A DNA stretch of 64,000 bases from Flavobacterium marginilacus (GCF_026870155.1 NZ_CP113975.1:310001-374000); one strand, 5' to 3'; numbered from the stretch's first letter, positions 34,880 through 44,493 are shown. A program made the numbers and translations. The notes: generated by a model not told the origin, from the letters alone.

Positions 34880-34941
34880 ACTGGGTCCAGATAGAGTAAG
34901 CTCCTATCTGGGTTCTGCCCCAGTTAAAAGAAGCAGAATCC
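34880..34941 (+). promoter_or_regulatory. Structured leader with alternative hairpins before the polymerase-like gene
   Basis: Outer stem ACTGGG (34880-34885) pairs with CCCAGT (34919-34924) around inner stem CCAGATAG/CTATCTGG (34887-34894, 34904-34911). The segment GGTTCTGC (34911-34918) could instead pair with GCAGAATCC (34933-34941), which would disrupt the outer stem. It ends 34 bp before the ATG. This looks like a riboregulated leader. Confidence 0.5.
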
Positions 34942-34975
34942 AAAAATAACATAAAAGCAGAATAATTATGAAACC

Positions 34976-36793
34976 ATGCTACAAAACCAATCCCTATTAT
35001 CAAATTTATATTTTTTTGATAATAACTTCCAATTACATGATAACTTTACTTATGAGTCACTACTAGGGAAATTTCAATCATCTAATCAATCAACTTACCT
35101 ACTCATTAATGATGTTTATAAAAACACATTACCAAAAGAGAAAGAAATACTAGATATACCAAGGGTTACAACCTATAATGACGACAATATCACTACTGAT
35201 ATTTCTGCTCAATTATCGCTATTCGCAATCAATAATAATAGAATAAAGATACCAAGCAAAGTGGAACACGTAATACGAAAATACATATCGAGAAAGCTAT
35301 TAAAAGAAATCCATAAAGATGTTGAGGTGTCTATTGAACTGTGTTTGTTATTTTGTTCCCAATTAAATTCCACTTATTTTGATATTAAAAACGGAAAACA
35401 ACCTGAAGGATGGAAATCACTACGAGCCGAATATCTACGTGAGTTTTTAAGCCTAAGTCCCCTGACCTATAAAAAAGTAATCAAAGCACTAGAACAACCC
35501 TTGAAAAGAGGGGCAATTCTGGAATGTGACTATAAGCCTATCATTGGTGAAAAGAATCATTTTTATCGCTTGACAGAGCCTTATTTAGGCAAAGGGATAG
35601 TGAGTTGTGATTTAAAAACAAAAGAGGCTATAGGCCTTCTAAATAAGCACTATTACAGGGTTTTAGGTGAAGCCAAAAAGAATCCAATTTGTGAGAATCT
35701 AATCCGCTTCTATCAGGACATTAGCCTTCCAACTATAGACCAAATTGAAAAAGAAGCTGAAAGGTTAATTGCTTCAGGATACGTTACGAAGAAAGGCAAG
35801 AAACTAAGAAAGCTGAATGGACACGCTAGGACATACTATAAAAATCATAAAGAACTATCATTTGTTGAAGATGCTATTGAGATATTTGAATATTTAACTG
35901 ATAATGGTCTTTTGATTCCTACAGTTGGTGGTGAGGCTAGCGGTGGTCGTGTGGTTGATTCCTTTACACTTATGCCAAGTTGGATAAGAAATCTGGTTGT
36001 AGTTAATGGGAATATTCATGTTGAAAGTGATTATAGTTGTCTGCATCCAAATATAGCCATTACATTGTACGACGGGTCCACATCCAATTTAACACATTAT
36101 GATTTAGGTTCAGAGTTAAATATTGATATAAATACGGTAAAAGTAGAACATTTGTCATTTTTCAATAAACAGGTTTGGCAAATGCAACAATCTCCTCTTT
36201 ACCCATATTACCAACAAAATGAGCCGATAATGCTTCAGAAAGTTATTGCGGAGAAATACAATAGCCCATTCAAACACAAAATTACTTCACGAAGGTTATT
36301 TGCCAAAGAAGTTGAGGTAATGACAGCTGTTATTCAGCAACTAAATAAAGAAGGGATATTCGTTGGATATGTATATGATGCTTTGTTTTTTCATCCAGAT
36401 TATGCAAAGAGAGTAAAAGAGGTTATGGATGCCGTAATTCAGCAATATGGAATTAAGACAATAGCCAAATTGTCTAATGAAGAAAAACAGAATCTCGATA
36501 TGGAAGCTCTTACAAAAACCAAAGTTGTTTTGAACGCAATCAAAAAAACACAAGTACCTACAGTTGAAACGGTTTCTGTTTTGGAAGTGAATGTAGAAGC
36601 TTTGAATTTTAGCGATAGAATCAAGTCAATGCTACAGGAAAAAATCACTAATGGCGAGCAATTGAATTTCGTGGATGCCACCATTGTATTTGGAAAAAAT
36701 GATACAATAAAAGACAAAGTTCTTATGATTCAAGACAGGTTAAATCCAAAAGCTAACTATGTTATTCAAAGCCATGTTTTGGGTTCAGCATAA
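34976..36793 (+). CDS. Divergent family-A-polymerase-like protein, candidate replication protein
   Basis: This is 605 residues. Residues ~115-205 look like a winged-helix region ('RAEYLREFLSLSPLTYKKVIKAL'). The later part resembles the palm of family-A DNA polymerases or T7-type RNA polymerases. A 'GGRVVDSFTLMPSWIRNLVV' stretch leads into motif A, 'HVESDYSCLHPNIA' (D352). 'HKITSRRLFAKEVEVM' is in the finger position. Motif C is 'GYVYDALFFHPDYAKRVKEVMDAV' (D468), which tracks the VHDE block of DNA polymerase I. No exonuclease domain is present. With the hairpin-rich DNA downstream it may be the island's replication protein. This is a motif reading, not a proven family. Confidence 0.55.
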   Translation: MLQNQSLLSNLYFFDNNFQLHDNFTYESLLGKFQSSNQSTYLLINDVYKNTLPKEKEILDIPRVTTYNDDNITTDISAQLSLFAINNNRIKIPSKVEHVIRKYISRKLLKEIHKDVEVSIELCLLFCSQLNSTYFDIKNGKQPEGWKSLRAEYLREFLSLSPLTYKKVIKALEQPLKRGAILECDYKPIIGEKNHFYRLTEPYLGKGIVSCDLKTKEAIGLLNKHYYRVLGEAKKNPICENLIRFYQDISLPTIDQIEKEAERLIASGYVTKKGKKLRKLNGHARTYYKNHKELSFVEDAIEIFEYLTDNGLLIPTVGGEASGGRVVDSFTLMPSWIRNLVVVNGNIHVESDYSCLHPNIAITLYDGSTSNLTHYDLGSELNIDINTVKVEHLSFFNKQVWQMQQSPLYPYYQQNEPIMLQKVIAEKYNSPFKHKITSRRLFAKEVEVMTAVIQQLNKEGIFVGYVYDALFFHPDYAKRVKEVMDAVIQQYGIKTIAKLSNEEKQNLDMEALTKTKVVLNAIKKTQVPTVETVSVLEVNVEALNFSDRIKSMLQEKITNGEQLNFVDATIVFGKNDTIKDKVLMIQDRLNPKANYVIQSHVLGSA

Positions 36794-37154
36794 ACTAATA
36801 ATTAGGGGGCCGGCAGGCCCCTTCCCCCGTTATTAATTCATTTTTTTCAATATCAAGATAACCGTTACTCGCCTCAATAGTACGGTATTTTTCGAATATC
36901 GATATATACCCCTATCGATATTCAAAAAAAATATCACGGGAAATTTTGGTTCTATTTTTACCTTAATCAGTTGTTTATCCGTACCTATTGGGCTTAGACG
37001 CTCCTGTATTTGCTCTATTGAATTATTTCATAAATACTAATAAAAGCTATCAATTCATTATGTAGTGTGAGCGCATAGCCTCATTTTGGATAATAATTTA
37101 TTTTTTCATGGGTGTTTGGGTCCATTACGAGATATTTATCATTAAACAAAGGAT
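36794..37154. other. Hairpin-rich intergenic region, candidate replication origin
   Basis: It contains GGGGCC-GGCA-GGCCCC (about 36807-36822), a GC-rich outlier in an AT-rich island. It also contains an 11 bp inverted repeat GAATATCGATA/TATCGATATTC (36894-36904, 36913-36923) followed by an A tract. No T tract fits a normal terminator for the second hairpin. Position directly after the polymerase-like gene suggests an origin or copy-control region. Confidence 0.4.
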
Positions 37155-37286
37155 ATGAAACTAAAACTAACCGCCAAACAAATGCTCATGCTACTTGACA
37201 AAGTAGGTGTGCCAAAAGGGAAGATAATATCAACTACAGGAGCAGTGTTGAATAAGATTTTTTTCGAAACCAATAACATTCTTTAG
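37155..37286 (+). CDS. Possible small basic protein (43 aa)
   Basis: The ATG at 37155 opens MKLKLTAKQMLMLLDKVGV, a short amphipathic helix, then a Thr/Gly turn and a hydrophobic tail ending NNIL. It lies 74 bp upstream of hsdM on the same strand. The coding quality is plausible but the length is too short for certainty. Confidence 0.3.
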   Translation: MKLKLTAKQMLMLLDKVGVPKGKIISTTGAVLNKIFFETNNIL

Positions 37287-37360
37287 AATTACATTTTTTA
37301 CATTTACCTTGGTCTTCATTCAAAAATAATTACCTTTAAAAACAAATTAATTAGTATAGA

Positions 37361-38815
37361 ATGTTCGAGCAAACCTTTAAGAATATAGATGATATACTGC
37401 ATAAAGACGCAGGTTGTGGAAGTGAATTAGATTATGTAGAGCAAACCTCTTGGGTCTTATTTCTTAAGTATTTGGATGATTTAGAAGCAGACAAAGCCAC
37501 CGCTGCCGAACTAACAGGAAAGGTGTATAACCCAATTATTGCCCCCGAATTTCAATGGAATGTTTGGGCAAGCCCGAAAGATGCGGACGGTAAATTAGAC
37601 TATCACAAAGCATTGACTGGCGATGACCTTGCCGATTTTGTGAATGTAGAGCTTTTTCCTTACCTTAAAAAGTTTAAAAAAGAAGCTGAAAGTGCTGATA
37701 CCATTGAGTATAAAATTGGTGAGATTTTCAGTGAACTGAAAAACCGCATTCAATCGGGTTACAATTTAAGAGAAGTGTTAAACCGTATTGACGAACTGCG
37801 TTTTAGAACCCACGCTGAGAAGCACGAAATGAGCCATCTTTATGAAGGTAAGATTAAAAACATGGGAAATGCTGGTCGTAATGGTGGTGAATACTACACG
37901 CCACGCCCATTGATTACTACAATTATAAAAGTAGTGAACCCACAAATTGGCGAAACTATTTATGATGGTGCAGTAGGTTCTGCGGGATTCTTGTGTGAAG
38001 CCTTTGATTATCTTAAAAACAGCAAATCACTTACAACCAAAGAAACTGAAATCCTCCAAAAGAAAACCTTTTACGGTAAAGAGAAAAAATCATTAGCATA
38101 CATCATTGGGATTATGAATATGATTTTTCACGGAGTAGAAGCACCTAATATTATACACACCAATACCCTTGCCGAAAATTTGGCTGATATACAGGAAAAA
38201 GACCGCTATGACGTAATATTGGCAAACCCTCCATTTGGTGGAAAAGAACGTGCTGAGGTACAACAAAACTTTCCTATAAAAACAAGTGAAACTGCTTCCT
38301 TGTTTATGCAACATTTTGTAAAAATATTAAAAGCTGGTGGTAAAGCTGGTGTGGTAATTAAAAATACTTTTTTAAGTAATACCGATAATGCCAGTATTGT
38401 TTTGCGTAAATTGTTATTAGAAAACTGTAACCTGCACACTATATTAGATTTGCCAGGAGGAACCTTTACAGGTGCAGGGGTAAAAACAGTGGTTTTGTTT
38501 TTTGAAAAAGGAAAACCAACTCAAAATGTTTGGTTTTACCAACTGAATTTAGATAGAAACTTAGGCAAAACCAACCCACTAAACGAAAAAGATTTAGCCG
38601 ATTTTGTAACCCTACAAAAAAACTTTACCGAAAGCGAAAACTCTTGGAATATAGCTATAAAAGACATTGACACAACCACTTTTGACCTAAGCACCAAAAA
38701 TCCTAACAAAAGAGAAGAAGCTGCCTTGCGTAAACCAATGGAAATTTTAACAGAAATGAAAGTCTTGGATGAAGAAAGTGAAGCTATTTTGAACTCAATT
38801 TTGGAACTAATATGA
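37361..38815 (+). CDS. hsdM: Type I restriction-modification N6-adenine methyltransferase subunit
   Basis: This is 484 residues. An N-terminal HsdM helical domain ('FKNIDDILHKDAG...EQTSWVLFLKYLDDLE') is followed by the methylase core. The SAM loop is 'IYDGAVGSAGFLCEAF' (D202 onward) and the catalytic motif IV is 'ANPPFGG' (288-294). It acts with HsdS to methylate adenines and with HsdR to form the restriction complex. Its stop overlaps the hsdS start by 4 bp. It is the first gene of the hsdM-hsdS-MORC-hsdR operon. Confidence 0.95.
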   Translation: MFEQTFKNIDDILHKDAGCGSELDYVEQTSWVLFLKYLDDLEADKATAAELTGKVYNPIIAPEFQWNVWASPKDADGKLDYHKALTGDDLADFVNVELFPYLKKFKKEAESADTIEYKIGEIFSELKNRIQSGYNLREVLNRIDELRFRTHAEKHEMSHLYEGKIKNMGNAGRNGGEYYTPRPLITTIIKVVNPQIGETIYDGAVGSAGFLCEAFDYLKNSKSLTTKETEILQKKTFYGKEKKSLAYIIGIMNMIFHGVEAPNIIHTNTLAENLADIQEKDRYDVILANPPFGGKERAEVQQNFPIKTSETASLFMQHFVKILKAGGKAGVVIKNTFLSNTDNASIVLRKLLLENCNLHTILDLPGGTFTGAGVKTVVLFFEKGKPTQNVWFYQLNLDRNLGKTNPLNEKDLADFVTLQKNFTESENSWNIAIKDIDTTTFDLSTKNPNKREEAALRKPMEILTEMKVLDEESEAILNSILELI

Positions 38816-40044
38816 AACGAGGTTGGGAAGTAAAAAAATTAAAAGAAGTTTGTGCAAAAATTACTGATGGCACACATCAAACACCGAAATATTTTGATGA
38901 CGGTGTTGTATTTCTTTCGTCAAAAAATGTAACCAGTGGTAAAATAGATTGGAATAACATTAAATATATTGATGAAAAACAACATTTAGAAATGCATAAA
39001 CGAGTTGCGCCAAGAGTTGGTGATATTTTATTAGCAAAAAATGGCACAACTGGCGTTGCAGCTATGGTTGATAAAGATGTAGTTTTTGATATTTATGTTA
39101 GTCTTGCTCATATAAGAGTTTTAGATAAAGTCTCTCCTCATTATATGCTTTATTTTATAAATTCTCCTATTGCAAAAAAACAATTCAACAAAAGATTAAA
39201 AGGCTCAGGAGTACCAAACTTGCATTTAGAAGAGATTAGAGAAGTTGAAATACCCTTTCCATCGTCACTTCAAGAACAACAAAGCATAGTTTCCATTTTA
39301 GACGAAGCCTTTACCGCTATAGATAAAGCAAAAGCAAAAGCTCAACAAAACCTTAAAAACGCAAAGGAACTTTTTGAGAGTTATTTGCAAAATTTGTTTT
39401 TAAATCCAAAGGAAAATTGGCAAATCAAAAAATGGGGTGATTTATGTCATTTTGTTAGAGGTCCTTTTGGTGGCAGTTTAAAAAAATCTATTTTCAAAGA
39501 AAGTGGATATGTTGTTTATGAACAAAAACACGCAATACATGACCATTTCAATCAATTGAGATATTTTATTGATGAAGAAAAATTCAATGAAATGGCAAGA
39601 TTTGAAGTAAAGTCAGGTGATATAATTATGAGTTGTTCAGGTGTGACTTTGGGGCGTGTTGCCATTGTTCCTGATGGTATTCCGAGAGGAATAATAAATC
39701 AAGCACTATTGAAATTAACACCTAATAAGGATGTTTCGGCTCATTTTTTAAAACATTGGTTGAGGAGCAAAATTTTTCAAGACATTATTTTTAGATATTC
39801 TGGTGGAGCTGCAATTCCAAACGTGCCTTCTGCCAAAATTTTAAAAGATATTAAGATTCCATTTCCTAAACTAGATGAACAAAACAAAATAGTAAATGAA
39901 ATCGAAACTGTATTAATTGAAACAAAGAGACTAGAAGCCATCTATCAACAAAAAATAAATGATTTAGAGGAGTTAAAAAAGAGTATTTTGCAAAAGGCAT
40001 TTGCGGGAGAATTAACCAATAAGAAATTGGAGTATGAATTATAA
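38812..40044 (+). CDS. hsdS: Type I restriction specificity subunit
   Basis: This 410-residue protein has two target-recognition domains. Each is followed by a conserved helix: 'PFPSSLQEQQSIVSILDEAFTAIDKAKAKA' (~155-185) and 'IPFPKLDEQNKIVNEIETVLIETKRLEAIYQQK' (~340-375). It sets the bipartite DNA target recognised by the methylase and nuclease; the target cannot be read from sequence. It overlaps hsdM by 4 bp and the MORC-like gene by 11 bp, so translation is coupled through the operon. Confidence 0.95.
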   Translation: MKRGWEVKKLKEVCAKITDGTHQTPKYFDDGVVFLSSKNVTSGKIDWNNIKYIDEKQHLEMHKRVAPRVGDILLAKNGTTGVAAMVDKDVVFDIYVSLAHIRVLDKVSPHYMLYFINSPIAKKQFNKRLKGSGVPNLHLEEIREVEIPFPSSLQEQQSIVSILDEAFTAIDKAKAKAQQNLKNAKELFESYLQNLFLNPKENWQIKKWGDLCHFVRGPFGGSLKKSIFKESGYVVYEQKHAIHDHFNQLRYFIDEEKFNEMARFEVKSGDIIMSCSGVTLGRVAIVPDGIPRGIINQALLKLTPNKDVSAHFLKHWLRSKIFQDIIFRYSGGAAIPNVPSAKILKDIKIPFPKLDEQNKIVNEIETVLIETKRLEAIYQQKINDLEELKKSILQKAFAGELTNKKLEYEL

Positions 40045-42127
40045 AGACAATCAATTCATAACAGCACAGGATTTGTCATTTGTTGGAGTATTGCACGACA
40101 TTAAAAAGTCAAAATCTGCATTGCAGCCAATATTTGAATGCTTTACCAATGCTTTGGAAGCTATTAAAATTAAGCAAACATTGGATGCCGAACATAAAGG
40201 TGAAATCCTTTTAAAAATCAACGCTTCAGAATTAACTATACAAAGTACAGAGTTTAATAGTTTGTCTATCAGTGATAATGGTATCGGTTTTAACGAAGAT
40301 GAATTCAAACGTTTCAATACATTTAAGTTAACAACAAAAGGGTTTAAAAACCTTGGTTCAGGTCGAATACAATATGTACATTATTTTGATACTACTAGAA
40401 TAAAAAGTATGTTTGAAAAGGATGGAAAATTCTTTGAAATTGTATTTAGTGTTTCAAAGAAAGAAGATTTCTTAAAGAATAATGCCATTGTTAAACACAT
40501 TTCTTCCAAGGAAACAACTGAATCTATTTCAGGAACCACAGTAAGTTTTAGTACATTGCTAGAAAACAGTGGAATTTATAATGACCTTAATGAGCAGACT
40601 TTAAAAGACAAACTTCTTGAAAAGTACATTCATTATTTCTGTTACAATAAAAACAAATTACCTAAAATCAAAATCGAATTTTATGTGCAATCAGAATTGA
40701 AAGGAGAATCAACTATTTCAAAATCTGATATTCCTAACATAGATAAAACGCTACCTATAAAACTCCAGTACTCAATAAAAGCTAAAAATGATATTGAAAA
40801 AATAGAAAAAACAGAAGATTTTACTATTGATGCTTTTAAGATTTCCAAAACTCAATTAAAGGAAAATAAACTAAATTTAGTTTCAAAAGGAGAAGTAATT
40901 GAAGAATCGCCTGTTAGCCTTGAAAACCTTGCAGGAAGCGACAATGTAAATGGAAATAAGTATTTGTTTTTGGTATCAAGTAACTATATTGATTCAAGAG
41001 ACACGAATTTGAGAGGTATTTTAAATATCCCAAACAAAGATTCTTTTGGAAAAGATTTGTTTGCCAATCAAGAGGAGATTTTCATTGAAGACATTCAGGA
41101 AGAAGTAAATAAATCGATTAACACAATGTATCCAGAGATTGAAGAAGTCAAACAGAAACATCAAGATGATTTTGCTAAATTAAAAGAAATGTTTTTGTTA
41201 GACGATGAAATAGCCAAAGATATTAGTGTATCGATAAATGATAGTGAAAGTAAAATTCTAGAAAAATTTTATGAGGCTGAGGCTAGGAAATCAGCGTCTT
41301 TTGATGCTTCAATTAAAGAATCTGTTGATAAACTTGAAAATTTGGATACGACTAAACCAACGTATCAAGATGAATTAGTAAAAGCTGTAGATAAACTTGT
41401 AAAAACGATTCCTCTACAAAATAAAAAAGCTTTAACTCATTATGTTGCTCGCAGAAAATTGGTATTAGAGCTATTTCAAAAAATATTAAATAATGAGACA
41501 AGTAAATTAAAGAGTGGTGGTAGAATTGATGAAGATGTATTACATAATCTAATTTTTCAGCAAAGTTCTAATGACCCAATGAATAGTGACTTATGGCTTG
41601 TAAACGAAGAATACATTTATTTTAGAGGAGTGTCAGAAGGACTTCTGGGACAAATAGAATGTGATGGTTCAAAAATACTAAAAGAAAATCTATCAGTAGA
41701 AGAAAACGAATATAGAAAAAAGCAAGGTGGTGATGCTCGATTAAGACGTACAGATATATTGTTATTTCCAGCAGAGGCAAAATGTATAATTATTGAATTG
41801 AAAGCTCCAGATGCAAATGTATCAGACCATTTGAACCAAATTAATAGATATGCCTCATTAATCAACAATCTTTCAATTGACACATTAAAGTTTAATACTT
41901 TTTATGGATATTTAGTAGGCGAAAGTATTGATGCTGATGATATCATAGACAATGATTCAGATTTTATGAACGCTCCAAACCTTGGTTATATTTTTAGACC
42001 TTATAAACGGATTGTTGGAAAGTTTGGAAGAGTTGACGGCTCACTTTATACAGAAATAATAAAGTACTCTACGTTATTGGAAAGAGCAAAACTGAGAAAT
42101 AAAATATTTATCGATAAATTGAAATGA
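40034..42127 (+). CDS. MORC/MutL-like GHKL ATPase fused to a PD-(D/E)XK-like nuclease domain
   Basis: This is 697 residues. The GHKL ATPase at the N terminus has the N-box 'PIFECFTNALEAI', the Mg/ATP-lid motif 'ISDNGIGF' (D81-x-G-x-G) and 'FKNLGSGRIQYVHYFD'. A transducer-like middle and a long coiled helical part follow (~370-500). The C terminus shows D574 in 'RRTDILLF' and E588-x-K590 in 'IIIELKAP', followed by a helix with 'HLNQINRYASLI', the pattern of a PD-(D/E)XK nuclease. Bacterial MORC-like ATPases linked to restriction systems are described in the literature (Iyer and Aravind's work on MutL/MORC homologues). Overlaps on both sides (11 bp with hsdS, 4 bp with hsdR) make it a built-in operon member. 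Confidence 0.82.
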   Translation: MNYKDNQFITAQDLSFVGVLHDIKKSKSALQPIFECFTNALEAIKIKQTLDAEHKGEILLKINASELTIQSTEFNSLSISDNGIGFNEDEFKRFNTFKLTTKGFKNLGSGRIQYVHYFDTTRIKSMFEKDGKFFEIVFSVSKKEDFLKNNAIVKHISSKETTESISGTTVSFSTLLENSGIYNDLNEQTLKDKLLEKYIHYFCYNKNKLPKIKIEFYVQSELKGESTISKSDIPNIDKTLPIKLQYSIKAKNDIEKIEKTEDFTIDAFKISKTQLKENKLNLVSKGEVIEESPVSLENLAGSDNVNGNKYLFLVSSNYIDSRDTNLRGILNIPNKDSFGKDLFANQEEIFIEDIQEEVNKSINTMYPEIEEVKQKHQDDFAKLKEMFLLDDEIAKDISVSINDSESKILEKFYEAEARKSASFDASIKESVDKLENLDTTKPTYQDELVKAVDKLVKTIPLQNKKALTHYVARRKLVLELFQKILNNETSKLKSGGRIDEDVLHNLIFQQSSNDPMNSDLWLVNEEYIYFRGVSEGLLGQIECDGSKILKENLSVEENEYRKKQGGDARLRRTDILLFPAEAKCIIIELKAPDANVSDHLNQINRYASLINNLSIDTLKFNTFYGYLVGESIDADDIIDNDSDFMNAPNLGYIFRPYKRIVGKFGRVDGSLYTEIIKYSTLLERAKLRNKIFIDKLK

Positions 42128-44493
42128 ACGAAGCAGAAACTAGAGCAGAATTAATAGACCCAAAGCTAAAAGCTTGTGGATGGGGCATTATTGAGGGTTC
42201 AAGAATCCTTCGTGAATACAATATTACGGCAGGCAAAATCCAAACAGGAGGCATAAGAGGCAAAAAAACAATTGCTGATTATGTCTTGGTTTACAAAGGA
42301 ATCAAACTGGCTGTAGTAGAAGCCAAAAGCAATGATTTACGAGTTGGCGAAGGGGTGGCACAAGCCAAACAATATGCCGAAAAACTTCTTTTAGAAACCA
42401 CTTATTCTACAAATGGAACTGAAATATATAGCATCTGTATGAAAACAGGTGTTGAAGGTTTAGTTAACGATTATTTATCTCCAGATGAATTATGGGACAA
42501 GACCTTTGCAGTTCAAAATGAATGGAGAGAAAGATTTTCTTCCATTCCTTTTGAAGATAAAAGTGGTAGTTGGCAATTGCGTTATTATCAGGAATTGGCA
42601 GTTAATAGAACCTTAGAAGCATTAGCCAATAACGAACAGCGTATTTTATTAACACTTGCCACTGGAACGGGTAAAACAGCAATAGCATTTCAAATTGCAT
42701 GGAAACTATTTCAAACCCGTTGGAACTTAAAACGAGATGGTAGCCGAAGACCAAGAATATTATTTTTAGCCGATAGAAATATTTTAGCCGACCAAGCTTT
42801 CAACTCATTTTCTTCCTTTCCAGAAGATGCTTTGGTAAGAATCAGTCCGAAAGAAATCAGTAAAAAAGGAAGCGTTCCCACAAACGGAAGCATTTTCTTT
42901 ACCATATTTCAAACTTTTATGAGTGGCACGGATTCTGAAGGTAAACCCGCACCTTATTTTGGTGCTTATCCTGCTGACTATTTTGATTTTATTATAATTG
43001 ATGAGTGTCATCGTGGTGGAGCGAATGACGAAGGCAATTGGAGAGGAATTTTAGATTATTTTGCACCAGCCGTACAATTAGGTTTGACTGCAACTCCTAA
43101 ACGAAAGGACAATACAGATACGTACAAATATTTTGGGGAACCTGTTTATATCTATTCGCTTAAAGAAGGTATAAATGACGGCTTCTTAACTCCTTTTAAA
43201 GTAAAACGAATAAAAACCACACTTGACGATTATATCTTCACCAGCGATGACCATATTGTTGAAGGAGAAATCGAAGAGGGCAAATTATATACTGAACCAG
43301 ATTTTAATAAAATCATTGAGATAAAAGAAAGAGAAGCTAAGCGTGTTCAGATTTATATGGACGAAGCCAATCAAAACGAAAAGGCAATCATTTTTTGTGC
43401 TACACAAGAACATGCAGCTGCCGTTCGTGATTTAGTAAACCAATACAAAAAAACCAAAGACACAAACTATTGCGTTCGTGTTACTGCTCACGATGGAGAA
43501 ATTGGAGAACAGTTTCTAAGAGAGTTTCAAGATAACGAAAAAACAATCCCAACAATACTGACCACTTCACAAAAACTATCAACTGGAGTAGATGCACGAA
43601 ATATTAGGAATATTGTTTTAATGCGACCAGTAAATTCAATGATAGAGTTCAAACAAATTGTAGGTAGAGGAACAAGACTGTTTGATGGAAAATATTTTTT
43701 TACTATTTATGATTTTGTAGACGCCTATCATCATTTTGCGGACCCTGAATGGGATGGTGAACCATTAGAACCAGAATCACCAATAGTTCCGCCTACAGAA
43801 AAGACTTGTAAAGTTTGCTATCAGAAGCCTTGTATTTGTCTTAATGAACCTCCACCAGCCTGTCTTACTTGTGGCGAAAGCCCTTGTGTTTGCACAAAAC
43901 GAAAAAGAATTATAATAAAATTGCGTGACGGAAAAGAAAGAGAAATACAGTCAATGATTTCTACTTCGTTTTGGAGCGCAGACGGTAGACCTATTTCAGC
44001 AGAAGATTTTTTGAATAATCTTTTCGGAGAATTGCCTAAATTATTTACAAGTGAAGAAGAGTTAAGAACTATTTGGAGTAACCCAACTACAAGAAAAGTT
44101 TTATTAGAAAAACTAGATGATGCTGGTTTTGGAAGAGAAGAATTAGCAACGCTTCAAAAATTAATAGATGCAGAGAAAAGCGATTTATTCGATGTATTGG
44201 AATATGTATTTAATAGCGATGTAAAACCAATGACTAGAGAACAGCGTGTTGCCGCAGCAGAAGCTACTATTTTTGCAATTCTAAATGACCAACAAAAAGA
44301 ATTCATTGAGTTTGTGTTGGGTAAATATGTTGAAACAGGTGTTGAAGAACTTGACCAAGAAAAGTTGCCAATTCTGCTTACTAATAAATATCATTCGTTA
44401 GAAGATGCCAAAGGTATTTTAGGAGATGTCTCAAAGATAAGCTCTCTGTTTATTGAATTTCAGAAACATTTGTACATACAGAAGGTTTCATAG
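42124..44493 (+). CDS. hsdR: Type I restriction endonuclease motor subunit
   Basis: This is 789 residues. The N-terminal nuclease has 'IADYVLVYKGIKLAVVEAKSND' (D...ExK). A superfamily 2 helicase motor follows: Walker A 'LATGTGKT' (to T185), 'DECH' at 293-296, 'LGLTATPKR', and motif VI-like 'IVGRGTRLFDG'. A Cys-rich insert at about 562-595 ('CKVCYQKPCICLNE...CLTCGESPCVC') looks like a zinc-binding module and is unusual. The C-terminal helical domain contacts the methylase. It translocates and cuts unmodified DNA with HsdM/HsdS. Confidence 0.95.
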   Translation: MNEAETRAELIDPKLKACGWGIIEGSRILREYNITAGKIQTGGIRGKKTIADYVLVYKGIKLAVVEAKSNDLRVGEGVAQAKQYAEKLLLETTYSTNGTEIYSICMKTGVEGLVNDYLSPDELWDKTFAVQNEWRERFSSIPFEDKSGSWQLRYYQELAVNRTLEALANNEQRILLTLATGTGKTAIAFQIAWKLFQTRWNLKRDGSRRPRILFLADRNILADQAFNSFSSFPEDALVRISPKEISKKGSVPTNGSIFFTIFQTFMSGTDSEGKPAPYFGAYPADYFDFIIIDECHRGGANDEGNWRGILDYFAPAVQLGLTATPKRKDNTDTYKYFGEPVYIYSLKEGINDGFLTPFKVKRIKTTLDDYIFTSDDHIVEGEIEEGKLYTEPDFNKIIEIKEREAKRVQIYMDEANQNEKAIIFCATQEHAAAVRDLVNQYKKTKDTNYCVRVTAHDGEIGEQFLREFQDNEKTIPTILTTSQKLSTGVDARNIRNIVLMRPVNSMIEFKQIVGRGTRLFDGKYFFTIYDFVDAYHHFADPEWDGEPLEPESPIVPPTEKTCKVCYQKPCICLNEPPPACLTCGESPCVCTKRKRIIIKLRDGKEREIQSMISTSFWSADGRPISAEDFLNNLFGELPKLFTSEEELRTIWSNPTTRKVLLEKLDDAGFGREELATLQKLIDAEKSDLFDVLEYVFNSDVKPMTREQRVAAAEATIFAILNDQQKEFIEFVLGKYVETGVEELDQEKLPILLTNKYHSLEDAKGILGDVSKISSLFIEFQKHLYIQKVS

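Noticed and set aside
34796..34975. Retron-type RNA before the polymerase-like gene
   Set aside because: The downstream protein lacks reverse-transcriptase motifs (no YADD/xxDD block), and the hairpins lack a retron msr/msd layout.
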